Positions 46,502 through 55,709 of a DNA stretch of 64,000 nt are shown piece after piece. The stretch is from NCBI RefSeq assembly GCF_030397665.1, contig NZ_JAPUBT010000004.1, positions 248,001-312,000 on the forward strand, given 5' to 3'. How positions within the stretch are numbered: the stretch's first letter is position 1; every line of letters begins with the position of its first letter. The notes beneath the pieces are model-generated. The model was not told the origin of the DNA, ran no database searches, and saw nothing but the letters and a program-made list of their open reading frames with translations. This DNA comes from Janthinobacterium sp. SUN073. Its GTDB lineage: Bacteria > Pseudomonadota > Gammaproteobacteria > Burkholderiales > Burkholderiaceae_D. A program made the translations under genes and the position numbers.

Positions 46502-47854
46502 CTACTTTGAATATCCCTGCTCATTGAACTGTCCCGCATCCAGCGTGGCCCAGGCATGCCGGATGCCCCACCACATCAGATAGGCATTGCCGCCGCCGCG
46601 CGCGCGGAACCACGGTTTCACGGGGTCGATGGGGCGCACCTTGGCCGGCGGCAAGATCAACACGCCGGTCGTCTGGCCGGCGTCGCTGGTGCCCGCCACC
46701 AGCACATTCTGGCCAAAGTGATTCGCCTGCGCGATGCCCAGCGCCACGTTGGTCAAGGCGGTGGCGGCGCCCATTTCGCCCAGCAGCGCCGGGGTGTTGA
46801 AGGTTTGCTGGAGAAAATCGAAGGCCGGCAGCTCCGTCGTCAAGGTTTGCGCCAGGTAGCCGATGCGATCCGACGAGACCGGATGCGCATTGTTTGCGTC
46901 ATGGATCACATAGCCGATCTCGGCATCGGTCTTGCGCCCATTCGCGGCCGCCTGCGCCAGCGTCGCCTGCCACGCCTGCACCGTCGGCGGCGGCAAGCCC
47001 TTCTGCGCCGTAAAGGCACTCACCTGCTGCGTCACCGGATAGCCTATCCACGCCAGCGCATCGCGCTCCGTCTTGTAATGGGGGCCAGCCAGCACCAGCA
47101 AGACCATGTTTTCATTGATCTGCTCGTCTTTTGGAAAACTGGGCGCATCCCAGCTCATCACCCACACCGTTTCCTTAGGATGCGCCTGCAGATAATCGAG
47201 CGCGGCCGCCAGGGAAATGAAACCGGCCTGCGCGCCACCGGCCGTCACGCGCACGTCGGGCGGGGTGGACTTGGTCCAGGAGTTGGGGAAACTTGGATTG
47301 CCGATGGAAAAAGTATCGATGATTTCCTCGCGCAGGACATCACCAGCCTGGATGGGATCAAGCCGTTCTGCAGGCACCGCATATTCGACATGGATACCCG
47401 CCAGTTCATTCCAGCCTTTTTTGTGTTTAAAATCGTGGGCGTTATAAAAATAGGTGGGGTTGGAAAAATACATGCCATGAAATCTTGCGATCATTTGGAT
47501 TACATATTTACGATGATAGCCTTTGAAAGTACCTGTCAATTTATTTGATGATGCTATATCAGACACATATTTTAGTTCAGAAAATTTCTCTGGATATAGC
47601 TCCAACATATCATCTCTCTTATTCGGCCGCACCTTCCCCATAGCCCATAATAATTGCCACTCTGTTGAATAATCCTGACGCTGAAGCGGATTCAACCATT
47701 GCAGCCCTACAACTTGTGCAATGAACGGCTTGCCGACATCAGTCGTGTCAACTTTATTTTTATCTGCATTCAATTCCGGATTGACGGCACACGAAGATAG
47801 CCCTATCGACGCCATGATTGCAGCCAAAGAAGTCACTACAGAATTTTTAGCCAT
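46502..47854 (-). CDS. Tla3-like (DUF2875) T6SS lipase-adaptor lipoprotein, copy 2
   Basis: 450 residues, lipobox LSSC near residue 22, with the same DUF2875 signature (WLNPLQRQDYSTEWQLLWAM). The N-terminal ~130 residues differ from copy 1 at many positions (for example FSELKYVSDIASSNKLTGT against FSEVRSVSGIASSNDGKGT). The remaining ~320 residues, including HGMYFSNPTYFYNAHDFKHK and the last 100 residues, are nearly the same. It lies 36 bp downstream of the broken Tle3-like gene, the expected operon position for an adaptor. Confidence 0.8.
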   Translation of the reverse strand: MAKNSVVTSLAAIMASIGLSSCAVNPELNADKNKVDTTDVGKPFIAQVVGLQWLNPLQRQDYSTEWQLLWAMGKVRPNKRDDMLELYPEKFSELKYVSDIASSNKLTGTFKGYHRKYVIQMIARFHGMYFSNPTYFYNAHDFKHKKGWNELAGIHVEYAVPAERLDPIQAGDVLREEIIDTFSIGNPSFPNSWTKSTPPDVRVTAGGAQAGFISLAAALDYLQAHPKETVWVMSWDAPSFPKDEQINENMVLLVLAGPHYKTERDALAWIGYPVTQQVSAFTAQKGLPPPTVQAWQATLAQAAANGRKTDAEIGYVIHDANNAHPVSSDRIGYLAQTLTTELPAFDFLQQTFNTPALLGEMGAATALTNVALGIAQANHFGQNVLVAGTSDAGQTTGVLILPPAKVRPIDPVKPWFRARGGGNAYLMWWGIRHAWATLDAGQFNEQGYSK

Positions 47855-47890
47855 AGCATCAGCCTTTAATTTTGTTTGTAAAATTTCAAA

Positions 47891-49023
47891 TCACCTATTT
47901 TCGCGCAGACTCTTAATTTTTTCTGGCATTGAGCCCTCTGCCGACTTACTCCACTCCAAAACAGCAACCTCTTTGTATTTCCCTTTTTTAATGTATCTAT
48001 CCAACAATATAAGTTCCTCATCAATCTCGAAATACTCAAGAAACCGCCAATCCGCCATGGTCCTCAACTCCCGCAAATCCGTTTCCAACAGATGGCAGCA
48101 GCCCACGGCCACGTCATACGCCAGCGCCTTTCTGGAATGCTCGCTATTGGTCAGGATGGTGGAGTGATCGGTGGCATAGGTGCCCACGTTGCCAGCCAGG
48201 CCGGCCTGGATTTTCCGCTGGCGCCATGCCGTGTATTGCGCGCTCGCCGTCTCGGGATGGTCTTCTTCCGTGACGTGTTTGCCTTTCTCGACCTTGCCTT
48301 CGCGCTTGGCCATCATGCGCAGGGAGGCGTGGTACTCGTATTGCAGTGCCGCTTCGCTCTCTTCGTTGCCGCGCGCCGCATCGGTTCGCTGTTTTTCGCC
48401 ATGCAGGCCGCCACGCGGTATCTCCAGCTCGCGCTCGCCATGGAACGGGTCGCCCTGCGGATGGGCCGCATCCTTGTTGCGATCCCAGCCATGCGGATGC
48501 AGTCCCATATCGAAACTGGGGCAGATAGCGCCAAACAACTTCGCCTGCGGGAAGAAGGTCTCCGGCAGGTCGGGCGCTTCCAGCGGGATTTTCCAGTACT
48601 TGTCGGGCGAGGCATTGATACGCTTGCGCATCAATGCGGTGGCCACGATGGCGATGGGCGCAAACGCCACGGTGAGTATCTGGAACAGCCAGTTCTCTTG
48701 CGCTTCCAGGCCCTTGGCCACGCTATACGTGGAAATCATGGAAGGCGGATTCCAGAAATGGTCGCTGCCAAAATCAATGGCAGGACGATGATCGCCCCAG
48801 TAGTCGTACGCGCCTTTTACGCCGACGGGAAAACCTTCGGCAAACACGCGCTGGGTAAATATTCCCTCGCCGCCTGCCCTGGCGATTTCACCCGGGTCGA
48901 GCTTGCCCTGGCGGTCTTTCTTTGGCAGGCCATTCTTGTTCAGCACAGGGCACGGCTACGCGCCGCACCCGTCTGGCGACCCGTGCTGCCATCGGCCGTC
49001 TTCAGGTTCGACGACGTCCAGTT
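47891..49023 (-). pseudogene. Truncated, frameshifted Tle3-like (DUF3274) T6SS phospholipase effector
   Basis: The open frame 47891-48946 encodes ~350 residues resembling the C-terminal half of Tle3-type effectors (DUF3274): GIFTQRVFAEGFPVGVKG, YDYWGDHRPAIDFGSD, ISTYSVAKGLEAQENWLF and a late HSTILTNSEHSRKALAYDVA. Just upstream another frame reads NWTSSNLKTADGSTGRQTGA, which continues naturally into LNKNGLPKKDRQGKLDP after a frameshift near 48950. The N-terminal hydrolase half with the catalytic Ser elbow is absent. It is probably non-functional as a lipase. The GTG at 48946 is unlikely to be a real start. Confidence 0.72.
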
Positions 49024-49165
49024 CTCCGCCAATGTGGGGATTGTGGCAGTCGCTGCTGACGATACCCAGTGCACCGGCGACGCCGGGATAGCGCGCAGCG
49101 AACTCCTGCTGATGCGTACGCAGCATGCCCAGTTCGAGTTCATAGTACTTCAGCAACGATTCCAT
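49024..49165 (-). pseudogene. N-terminal fragment of T6SS baseplate gene tssF
   Basis: From the ATG at 49165 the frame reads MESLLKYYELELGMLRTHQQ, then EFAARYPGVAGALGI and DCHNPHI. This is the N-terminus of TssF/VasA/ImpG (pattern LLxYYxxELxxLRxxxxEFAxxxPxxAxxLG). After about residue 46 homology stops and Tle3-like sequence in another frame takes over near 49024; the tssF frame itself meets TAG at 48956. It thus marks a deletion junction between a tssF gene and a tle3 gene. No other tss gene is seen. Confidence 0.7.
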
Positions 49166-49307
49166 GCTGGCAGCTCCAAAGCAGGGCGGGCGACACAGGT
49201 CGCCAGACGGAATCCGCATTATTCAATATCGCCGGAAAAGTAAGTTGCGCAGGAACAATAAGTCGAGCTGCGGCATGGCAGCTGCATCGTTCCCTGCCGA
49301 AATATGC

Positions 49308-49337
49308 TTGACAGCCCGGCCCCACTTCCCTTACATT
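49308..49337 (+). promoter_or_regulatory. Promoter of the leuA leader
   Basis: A consensus -35 TTGACA (49308-49313) and -10 TACATT (49332-49337) with an 18-bp spacer. Transcription should start at about 49344, which is the A of the first leader ATG, so the leader ORF may be translated without a 5' untranslated region. Confidence 0.7.
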
Positions 49338-49343
49338 AAGTGC

Positions 49344-49412
49344 ATGTCCTCCTTCAAACATTCCTCCCCTTCCCTGCTGTCGCTATCGCGACTACTGCTA
49401 GCACGCGCATAA
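49344..49412 (+). CDS. Putative leucine-rich leader peptide upstream of leuA
   Basis: A 22-codon ORF beginning MSSFKHSSPS with six Leu in nine codons just after (LLSLSRLLL), then ARA and TAA. Three of the six Leu codons are CTA, a rare codon in a genome this GC-rich. It has no Shine-Dalgarno, but the predicted transcription start coincides with its ATG. Position, size and Leu clustering are those of an attenuation leader (LeuL type). It is 243 bp before leuA. Confidence 0.65.
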   Translation: MSSFKHSSPSLLSLSRLLLARA

Positions 49413-49473
49413 GTTTGCCGCATTGCTTCGCCTGGCCACACGCCGGCGTGTTTCAAAAACCCTGGAAGGTTTG

Positions 49474-49584
49474 ATGATGTTTGCACCATCCCCCGCTACA
49501 CCCGTAACTTCTGACGCGACCGCCACCGCTGGCGCCGTTGCCCTGTTTTGCCTGCTAAAACTACCGACCGCTTGCCTGGCCTAG
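49474..49584 (+). CDS. Second putative leader ORF upstream of leuA
   Basis: A 36-residue ORF with a good RBS (GGAAGG, then ATGATG). The N-terminal half is Pro/Thr/Ala-rich ([18 protein letters not shown]) and the end holds five Leu in about a dozen codons ([14 protein letters not shown]), two of them CTA. Its last codons and stop lie inside a hairpin (49570-49607). It may be the regulatory ORF itself, or a second tier after the first leader. Not proven to be translated. Confidence 0.5.
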   Translation: MMFAPSPATPVTSDATATAGAVALFCLLKLPTACLA

Positions 49585-49607
49585 TGTTGCGTGGCCGCCC
49601 GGCAAGC
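49570..49607 (+). promoter_or_regulatory. Hairpin overlapping the second leader ORF
   Basis: GCTTGCC (49570-49576) pairs with GGCAAGC (49601-49607), with an inner GGCC/GGCC pairing. There is no U-run, so it is not a textbook attenuator terminator. A ribosome stalled on the Leu codons of the second ORF would stop this stem from forming, which suggests a translation-dependent switch. The leuA Shine-Dalgarno lies ~35 nt further on. Confidence 0.5.
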
Positions 49608-49654
49608 TTGCGCCACAACCATTGATTTCCCCCTATCTTCAGGAGTACCCGATC

Positions 49655-51361
49655 ATGATGTTGCAAAACCCAGCTTCCAAATACCGCGCTTTTCCTCCCG
49701 TCAAATTGACCGACCGTCAATGGCCGAACCAGATCATCAGCAAACCGCCGATCTGGATGAGCACCGACTTGCGCGACGGCAACCAGTCCTTGATCGAGCC
49801 GATGAGCGCGGAAAAGAAGCTGCGCTTCTTCGAGATGCTGATCGCCATCGGTCTGAAGGAAATCGAAGTGGGTTTCCCATCGGCATCGCAGACGGATTTC
49901 GACTTCGTGCGCAAACTCGTCGATGAAGGCCGCATCCCGGACGACGTCACCATCATCGTGCTGACCCAGTCGCGTGAAGAATTGATACGCCGCACGGTCG
50001 AATCGGTGGTCGGCGCCAAGCGCGCCATCGTGCACCTGTACAACTCTGTGGCGCCTGTGTTCCGCAAGGTCGTGTTCGGCATGTCGCGCGAAGAAATCAC
50101 GCAGATCGCCACCACCGGCACCACCCTGGTCAAACAGCTGGTGGCGCAGCATCCGCAAACGGAATGGGGCTTTGAATACACGCCGGAATCGTTTTCCACC
50201 ACGGAACTCGATTTCTCCAAGCATATCTGCGACGCCGTCAGCGCCATCTGGAAGCCGACGCCGGCCAACAAGATGATCATCAACTTGCCATCGACCGTGG
50301 AATGCAGCACGCCCAACGTGTATGCGGACCAGATCGAATGGATGTCGCGCAAACTGGCGCGCCGCGATTCCATCATCATCAGCGTGCACCCGCATAACGA
50401 CCGCGGCACGGCCGTCGCCTCGGCCGAGCTGGCCGTGATGGCGGGCGCCGACCGCGTGGAAGGCTGCTTGTTCGGCAATGGCGAGCGCACCGGCAACGTC
50501 GACTTGGTGACGTTGGCGATGAATTTGTACACGCAAGGCGTGCACCCGGGCCTGGATTTCTCCGACATCGATACCGTGCGCAAGTGCGTGGAAGAGTGCA
50601 ACCAGTTGCCCGTCCACCCGCGCCACCCGTATGCGGGCGACCTGGTCTTCACGGCCTTCTCCGGCTCGCACCAGGATGCGATCAAGAAAGGTTTTGCCAA
50701 GCAACAACCGGACAGCATCTGGGAAGTGCCGTACTTGCCGATCGACCCGGCCGACCTGGGCCGCAGCTACGATGCCGTGATCCGCGTCAACAGCCAGTCC
50801 GGCAAGGGCGGCATGGCGTACTTGCTGGAACAGGAATACGGCCTGGTCTTGCCGCGCCGCCTGCAGATCGAATTCTCGCGCGCCGTGCAAGCCGTGGCCG
50901 ACGCCACGGGCCGCGAAATCGCCGCGCAGGATATCCATGAAATCTTCCAGAAGGAATACCTGGAGCAGACGGCGCCGTACGCCTACGCTGCGCACCGCAT
51001 GGTGGAAGACACCAGCAGCGACGAATCCGTGCAGATCGACATCAGCCTGTCGCACCGCCAGACGCCATTGGCCCTGCAAGGTGGCGGCAACGGCCCCATC
51101 GATGCCTTCGTCAATGCGCTCGGTCTCGATATCAAGCTGATGGATTACCATGAGCACTCGATCGGCTCGGGCGCCAATGCGCAAGCGGCGTGCTACGTGG
51201 AATTGCGCCTCGATAATGGCCCGACCCTGTTCGGCGCCGCCATCGACAGCAATATCGTCACCGCCTCGTTCAAGGCCGTGCTGTCGGCAGTGAACCGCCG
51301 CATCGGGCAGACGGAAGCCGAAAAAACAACAGCGGCCGATGTGGCGGCCAGCGCCGCCTGA
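49655..51361 (+). CDS. leuA: 2-isopropylmalate synthase (long form)
   Basis: 568 residues. Condenses acetyl-CoA with 2-ketoisovalerate, the committed step to leucine. Catalytic [13 protein letters not shown] is near residue 49, the metal HxH is in [14 protein letters not shown], and the [11 protein letters not shown] motif is intact. A C-terminal Leu-binding regulatory domain (about 430-560, [18 protein letters not shown]) provides feedback inhibition. This is the actinobacterial/pseudomonad-like class rather than the ~515-residue enterobacterial one. The start is the ATG at 49655, nine bases after AGGAG; leaders lie upstream and a terminator follows. Confidence 0.97.
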   Translation: MMLQNPASKYRAFPPVKLTDRQWPNQIISKPPIWMSTDLRDGNQSLIEPMSAEKKLRFFEMLIAIGLKEIEVGFPSASQTDFDFVRKLVDEGRIPDDVTIIVLTQSREELIRRTVESVVGAKRAIVHLYNSVAPVFRKVVFGMSREEITQIATTGTTLVKQLVAQHPQTEWGFEYTPESFSTTELDFSKHICDAVSAIWKPTPANKMIINLPSTVECSTPNVYADQIEWMSRKLARRDSIIISVHPHNDRGTAVASAELAVMAGADRVEGCLFGNGERTGNVDLVTLAMNLYTQGVHPGLDFSDIDTVRKCVEECNQLPVHPRHPYAGDLVFTAFSGSHQDAIKKGFAKQQPDSIWEVPYLPIDPADLGRSYDAVIRVNSQSGKGGMAYLLEQEYGLVLPRRLQIEFSRAVQAVADATGREIAAQDIHEIFQKEYLEQTAPYAYAAHRMVEDTSSDESVQIDISLSHRQTPLALQGGGNGPIDAFVNALGLDIKLMDYHEHSIGSGANAQAACYVELRLDNGPTLFGAAIDSNIVTASFKAVLSAVNRRIGQTEAEKTTAADVAASAA

Positions 51362-51394
51362 GCGCGACTCCGGCCTCCCTCATAGGGAAAAAAA

Positions 51395-51425
51395 GCGGTA
51401 CGGCTTGATCGCCGTGCCGCTTTTT
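51395..51425 (+). terminator. Rho-independent terminator of leuA
   Basis: GCGGTACGGC and GCCGTGCCGC form a 10-bp stem (one G-T pair) with a six-base loop, preceded by A7 and followed by T5. It probably works in both directions. Confidence 0.93.
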
Positions 51426-51530
51426 CATTTCTCCAAGGCAATTGTTGCTGCAAAAGAAGTATCACGCGCCGTATAATCGTTTCATAATAAGACCAGCGGA
51501 GACAGATCATTAGCTACCGAAGGAATCAGT

Positions 51531-53135
51531 ATGAAATTGACGGATATGAAGATAGGCGTGCGCCTGGGCGCCGGTTTTGGCGTGGTGCTGCTGCTGATGG
51601 CAGTGCTGGTAGGCACGGGATTGTTGCGCCTGGACAAAATCGGTGGGCTCAGCGAGTCCATCATCGAGAAAGACTGGGCCAAGGCCGACGCCATCGCCAC
51701 CATCCGCAGCACCACGCGTTCGAACGCGGCGCTCGTTCTGGAACTGTTCATCCATGAAGACCCGGCCCGCGCCAACGCCATCCATGGCGAAATCGACGCC
51801 AACAAAGCCACCATCAGCGATGCGCTGGCTATCCTCGACCGCCTGATCGTGCTGCCTGAAGGCAAGGAGCTGCTGGCTACCCTGAAGCAGCAGCGCAAAG
51901 CCTATGTCGTTTCGTTCAGCCAGGCCGACAAGCTGCTGGTGGCGGGACAACGCGCGGAAGCGGCCGTGTATGTGCGCGACGATACCCTGCCCGCCCTGAA
52001 CCGCTTGCAAAAGACGGTGAACCAACTGAACGAAATCCAGCGCGCGGTGGTCGTGCATGGCGGCCAGCAAATCCAGCACAATATTACAGCAGCCAATATG
52101 CTGATGGCCAGCCTGGGCACGGCCGCCCTGCTGCTGGGCGTGCTCTTTGCCTGGTGGGTCACGCGCTCGATCACCACGCCCATCGCGTATGCCCTGCGCG
52201 TGGCGCAAGCCGTGGCCGCAGGCGACCTGAGCAGTAAAATCGTGGCCGACGGCAAGGATGAAACGGGCCAGCTGCTGCAGGCGCTGCGCGACATGAATAC
52301 CAGCCTGGCCACCATCGTGGGGCAAGTGCGGGGCGGCACGGGCACCATCGCCGTGGCGTCGAGCCAGATTGCCAGCGGCAATGCCGACCTGTCGGCCCGC
52401 ACGGAAGCGCAGGCCAGCGCGCTGGAAGAAACGGCCTCGTCGATGATCGAACTGACGAGCACCGTGCGCAGCAACAGCGACAATGCGCGCCAGGCGGACA
52501 GCCTGGCCCGCTCGGCATCCACCATCGCCCAGCGCGGCGGCACGGCCATGGCGGAAGTGATCGGCACCATGGATGCCATCAATGCATCGTCGCGCAAGAT
52601 CGTCGACATCATCGCCGTCATCGACGGCATCGCCTTCCAGACGAATATCCTGGCCCTGAACGCGGCCGTGGAAGCGGCGCGTGCCGGCGAACAGGGACGC
52701 GGCTTTGCCGTGGTGGCCACCGAAGTGCGCAACCTGGCGCAGCGCTCGGCAGCGGCTGCCAAGGAAATCAAGGAACTCATTGCCGACTCCGTCAACCGCG
52801 TGGGACAGGGCGCGCAGCTGGTCAGCCAGGCGGGCGCCACGATGGACGAAGTGGTGGCCAGCGTGGGCCGGGTCAGCGCCATCGTCGGTGAAATCAGCGT
52901 CGCCAACCACGAGCAAAGCGAAGGCATCGAGCAGATCAATGCCGCCATCATGCAGATGGACCAGACGACGCAGCAGAACGCGGCCCTGGTCGAAGAAGCG
53001 GCTGCGGCCGCGGCAGCCATGCATGAACAGGCGGGCGAACTGGAAACCCTCGTCAGCCAGTTCAAGCTGGAACAGAACGCCGGCGGCAAGGCGCCAGCCC
53101 GCCCTGCGCCAACCGCCACCCCGCGCTTGAACTAG
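51531..53135 (+). CDS. Methyl-accepting chemotaxis protein
   Basis: 534 residues: TM1 at about 11-32, a periplasmic four-helix-bundle sensor, TM2 at about 188-210, HAMP, and the cytoplasmic coiled coil with [19 protein letters not shown] and [18 protein letters not shown]. The C-terminus ([15 protein letters not shown]) has no CheR/CheB tether. It shares architecture with the receptor at 20-22 kb, but the sensor domains differ, so the ligands likely differ. No linked che genes. Confidence 0.95.
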   Translation: MKLTDMKIGVRLGAGFGVVLLLMAVLVGTGLLRLDKIGGLSESIIEKDWAKADAIATIRSTTRSNAALVLELFIHEDPARANAIHGEIDANKATISDALAILDRLIVLPEGKELLATLKQQRKAYVVSFSQADKLLVAGQRAEAAVYVRDDTLPALNRLQKTVNQLNEIQRAVVVHGGQQIQHNITAANMLMASLGTAALLLGVLFAWWVTRSITTPIAYALRVAQAVAAGDLSSKIVADGKDETGQLLQALRDMNTSLATIVGQVRGGTGTIAVASSQIASGNADLSARTEAQASALEETASSMIELTSTVRSNSDNARQADSLARSASTIAQRGGTAMAEVIGTMDAINASSRKIVDIIAVIDGIAFQTNILALNAAVEAARAGEQGRGFAVVATEVRNLAQRSAAAAKEIKELIADSVNRVGQGAQLVSQAGATMDEVVASVGRVSAIVGEISVANHEQSEGIEQINAAIMQMDQTTQQNAALVEEAAAAAAAMHEQAGELETLVSQFKLEQNAGGKAPARPAPTATPRLN

Positions 53136-53140
53136 CTCAG

Positions 53141-54397
53141 CTATTCCACCTGGCGAGCCAGGCGGATGCCGGAAAATTGCCAGCGCGCACCAGCAGGAAA
53201 GAAATTGCGGTAGCTGGCGCGCGCATGGCCGGCCGGCGTGGCGCACGACGAGCCGCGCAGCACATACTGGTTCAGCATGAACTTGCCGTTGTATTCACCC
53301 AGCGCCCCGGGCGCCGTGCGGTAGCCGGGATACGGCGCATAGCTGCTGCTGGTCCACTGCCAGCAGTGCCCGAACATTTGCCGCAGTCCCGCTCCCGGCG
53401 CACCGGCGGCAGGATTCAACTGCCCCACTTCCACGGCGACGCCTTGCGCCGCTACTTCCCATTCGGCTTCCGTCGGCAGGCGCGCGCCAGCCCAATGCGC
53501 ATACGCGTCCGCCTCGAACAGCGACAAGTGCGTGGCTGGCGCCTGCGGGTCCAGCGCGCGCAAGCCGAATAAAGTGAATTCCTGCCAGTGGCCCGCCTCG
53601 TCGCACTGCCAATACAGCGGGCATGCCAGCTGTTGCGTGCGGACCCAGTCCCAGCCTTCGGCTAGCCACAGGTGGGCCGTGCGGTAACCGCCCGCCTCGA
53701 TGAAGGCGAGAAATTCGCCATTCGTCACCAGTGCAGTGGCCAGCTCGAACGGCGCCACGTACTGCGGATGGCGCGGCAATTCATTGTCGAAGCAAAAACC
53801 ATCGCCCGCATGGCCGATCTGCGCCAGGCCGCCGTCGAAGGCGAGCCACGCCGTGGGCTGCGCGTGTTCTTGCGCTGGCGCCACCGCGCTGGCCAGCGCA
53901 TTGTTCAGCGCATTGTCCATGTAAGCGGGAAACAGGGCGCTCTGCGCCAGCAAGTGTTTCACGTCCGTCAACAGCAACTCCTGGTGCTGCTGCTCGTGTT
54001 CGAGCCCCAGCGCCAGCAGCATGGTCAGCCGTTCGCGCTCGGGACGCGCCAGCTCACTGGCCAGCAGCCGGCCGATGCGCGCATCGACATCGATCCGGTA
54101 GGCGCGCACTTGCGCCATGCCGGGGCGCGTCAGCAAGCCCCGCTGGGCGCGCGGATGCTTCTCGCCCACCCCGTTGTAGTAGGAATTGAACAGCACGCGG
54201 AAGGCGGGGTGGAACGGCATGAACGCCGCTTCCATGCTTTCCAGAATAAACGTTTCGAAAAACCAGGTGGTATGCGCCAGATGCCATTTCACGGGACTGG
54301 CGTCCGGCATCGACTGGGCCCCGCAATCCTCGTCGGACAGGGGCTCGGCCAGCAGCAGAGAATACTGGCGCACTTGATGGTAATGATCGATCAGCAT
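53141..54397 (-). CDS. egtB: Ergothioneine biosynthesis sulfoxide synthase EgtB
   Basis: 418 residues. A non-haem iron enzyme joining hercynine with a thiol (gamma-Glu-Cys or Cys) and O2 to the sulfoxide intermediate of ergothioneine. The N-terminal DinB-like domain supplies the iron histidines (KWHLAHTTWFFE, LEHEQQHQELL). The C-terminal FGE-sulfatase-like domain has RLPTEAEWEVAAQG, FGHCWQWTSSSYAPYPGY and VLRGSSCATP. It follows egtD by nine bases on the same strand. No egtC or egtE homologue adjoins, so the C-S lyase step is encoded elsewhere. Confidence 0.95.
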   Translation of the reverse strand: MLIDHYHQVRQYSLLLAEPLSDEDCGAQSMPDASPVKWHLAHTTWFFETFILESMEAAFMPFHPAFRVLFNSYYNGVGEKHPRAQRGLLTRPGMAQVRAYRIDVDARIGRLLASELARPERERLTMLLALGLEHEQQHQELLLTDVKHLLAQSALFPAYMDNALNNALASAVAPAQEHAQPTAWLAFDGGLAQIGHAGDGFCFDNELPRHPQYVAPFELATALVTNGEFLAFIEAGGYRTAHLWLAEGWDWVRTQQLACPLYWQCDEAGHWQEFTLFGLRALDPQAPATHLSLFEADAYAHWAGARLPTEAEWEVAAQGVAVEVGQLNPAAGAPGAGLRQMFGHCWQWTSSSYAPYPGYRTAPGALGEYNGKFMLNQYVLRGSSCATPAGHARASYRNFFPAGARWQFSGIRLARQVE

Positions 54398-54406
54398 CGT
54401 CGCCTT

Positions 54407-55399
54407 TTAGTCTCGAATAACGCGTGCGTAAATGACGGCAAACCACTGCTGCGGGTCCGTCCAGACTTGCACGGTGGAAAACCCCGCCTGCTCCAGCAAG
54501 CCGACGAAACTTGCACGGGTGTATTTGTAGCTGTCTTCTGTATGGATGCGTTCGCCTTTCGCGAAACGCCGCTGGCCACCTTTCCAACGGACAACTTGTT
54601 CGCTGCGCGCTTCCAGGTGCATTTCGACGCGGCGCTCTTCGGCGTTGAAAAAGCCGTGGTGCCGCCACGCACGCACGTCGAAGTCCGCGCCGATCAGGCC
54701 GTTCACATGGCGCAGCATGTTCAGGTTGAAGGCGGCCGTGACGCCCAGCGCATCGTCATAGGCGGCGTCGAGGATGGCATCGTCCTTGATCAGGTCGACG
54801 CCGATCAGCAAGCCGCCATCGCCGTCCGCATTCGCGCGCAGGCGGCGCAAAAAGGCGGTTGCTTGTTCAGGCGCAAAATTGCCGATCGACGAGCCGGGAT
54901 AGAAGAACAGGCGCCGCGCCTCGCGCACGCTGTCGGGCAAGTCCAGGCGGCTGGAGAAATCCAGGCCCAGGCCCGTCATCTCGATGTGCGGAAAGCGCTG
55001 CTGCAGCCGGCTCAGCGATTCACTGAGGAAATCATAGGAAATATCCACGGCCACATACTGGGCCGGATGCAGCAGGGGGAACAGGCTGGCGGCCTTGGCG
55101 CAATTGCCCGCACCGAGGTCGATCAGGGTGCTGCCCGGCCCCACGGCGTGCGCGATCTCGGCGCCGTGACGGGCGAAGATGGCCGACTCGGTGCGCGTCG
55201 GATAGTACTCGGGCAAGGCGCAAATGGCTTCGAACAGTTTCGAGCCCAGCGCGTCATACAGGTACTTGGGCGAGGTCCAGGCCTCGCGCGCCAGCAGGCC
55301 GCTGCTGATCTCGACTATCGTGGCAGGAGTGGCGCTGGCCACTCGGACGTTGCTGGCGGGAGACAAATCTGACTGCTGTTGCGCGAGTGGCATGGTCAT
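54407..55399 (-). CDS. egtD: L-histidine N-alpha-methyltransferase EgtD
   Basis: 330 residues from the ATG at 55399; a GTG at 55426 would add nine residues and neither has a clear RBS. SAM-dependent trimethylation of histidine to hercynine, the first ergothioneine step. Family features: YFPTRTE-like LPEYYPTRTESAIFARHG, the SAM site LIDLGAGNCAKAASL, and FFYPGSSIGNFAPEQA. It forms a two-gene operon with egtB. Confidence 0.95.
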   Translation of the reverse strand: MTMPLAQQQSDLSPASNVRVASATPATIVEISSGLLAREAWTSPKYLYDALGSKLFEAICALPEYYPTRTESAIFARHGAEIAHAVGPGSTLIDLGAGNCAKAASLFPLLHPAQYVAVDISYDFLSESLSRLQQRFPHIEMTGLGLDFSSRLDLPDSVREARRLFFYPGSSIGNFAPEQATAFLRRLRANADGDGGLLIGVDLIKDDAILDAAYDDALGVTAAFNLNMLRHVNGLIGADFDVRAWRHHGFFNAEERRVEMHLEARSEQVVRWKGGQRRFAKGERIHTEDSYKYTRASFVGLLEQAGFSTVQVWTDPQQWFAVIYARVIRD

Positions 55400-55597
55400 G
55401 GGCTGGCGTCGTCTATCAAGGTTCACGAAGGGCTTGCACGGTCAGCCACCGGGCGCCGCCCCTGCCATAGCGGTGTGCGGGCGCCTTTTCCGATGACTTT
55501 TTTCCATCATAGCGGAATCCGCACAAGCCAGCCGTGCGACAGGTAACTTAAGCTCAAACGAGCAGTACGTACACAAAATGGGTATTGCCCAGCAAAA

Positions 55598-55618
55598 ATG
55601 ATAATCCTGTCGTATACT
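55598..55618 (+). promoter_or_regulatory. Fur-core-like ATGATAATC with -10 element upstream of the orphan ATPase
   Basis: ATGATAATC (55598-55606) equals the nine central bases of the Fur consensus, with only ~12 of 19 matches overall. A -10-like TATACT follows at 55613-55618. A clear -35 is missing. Control of the downstream ATPase gene or of egtD on the other strand is possible but weakly supported. Confidence 0.35.
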
Positions 55619-55709
55619 ACACATTGCCGGCCAATCAATCCGCGCCCCTTTGCAGTTCCCAGGCCCCCCTCTCCCCCGCGTGCCTCCCTTTACGATAGCC
55701 GTTAACATC

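Noticed and set aside
49438-49451. ACACGCCGGCGTGT palindrome as a terminator in the leuA leader
   Set aside because: It is a loopless perfect palindrome followed by TTC and A5, so it is unlikely to form a terminator hairpin in RNA; it may be a DNA-binding site, but nothing supports a specific protein.
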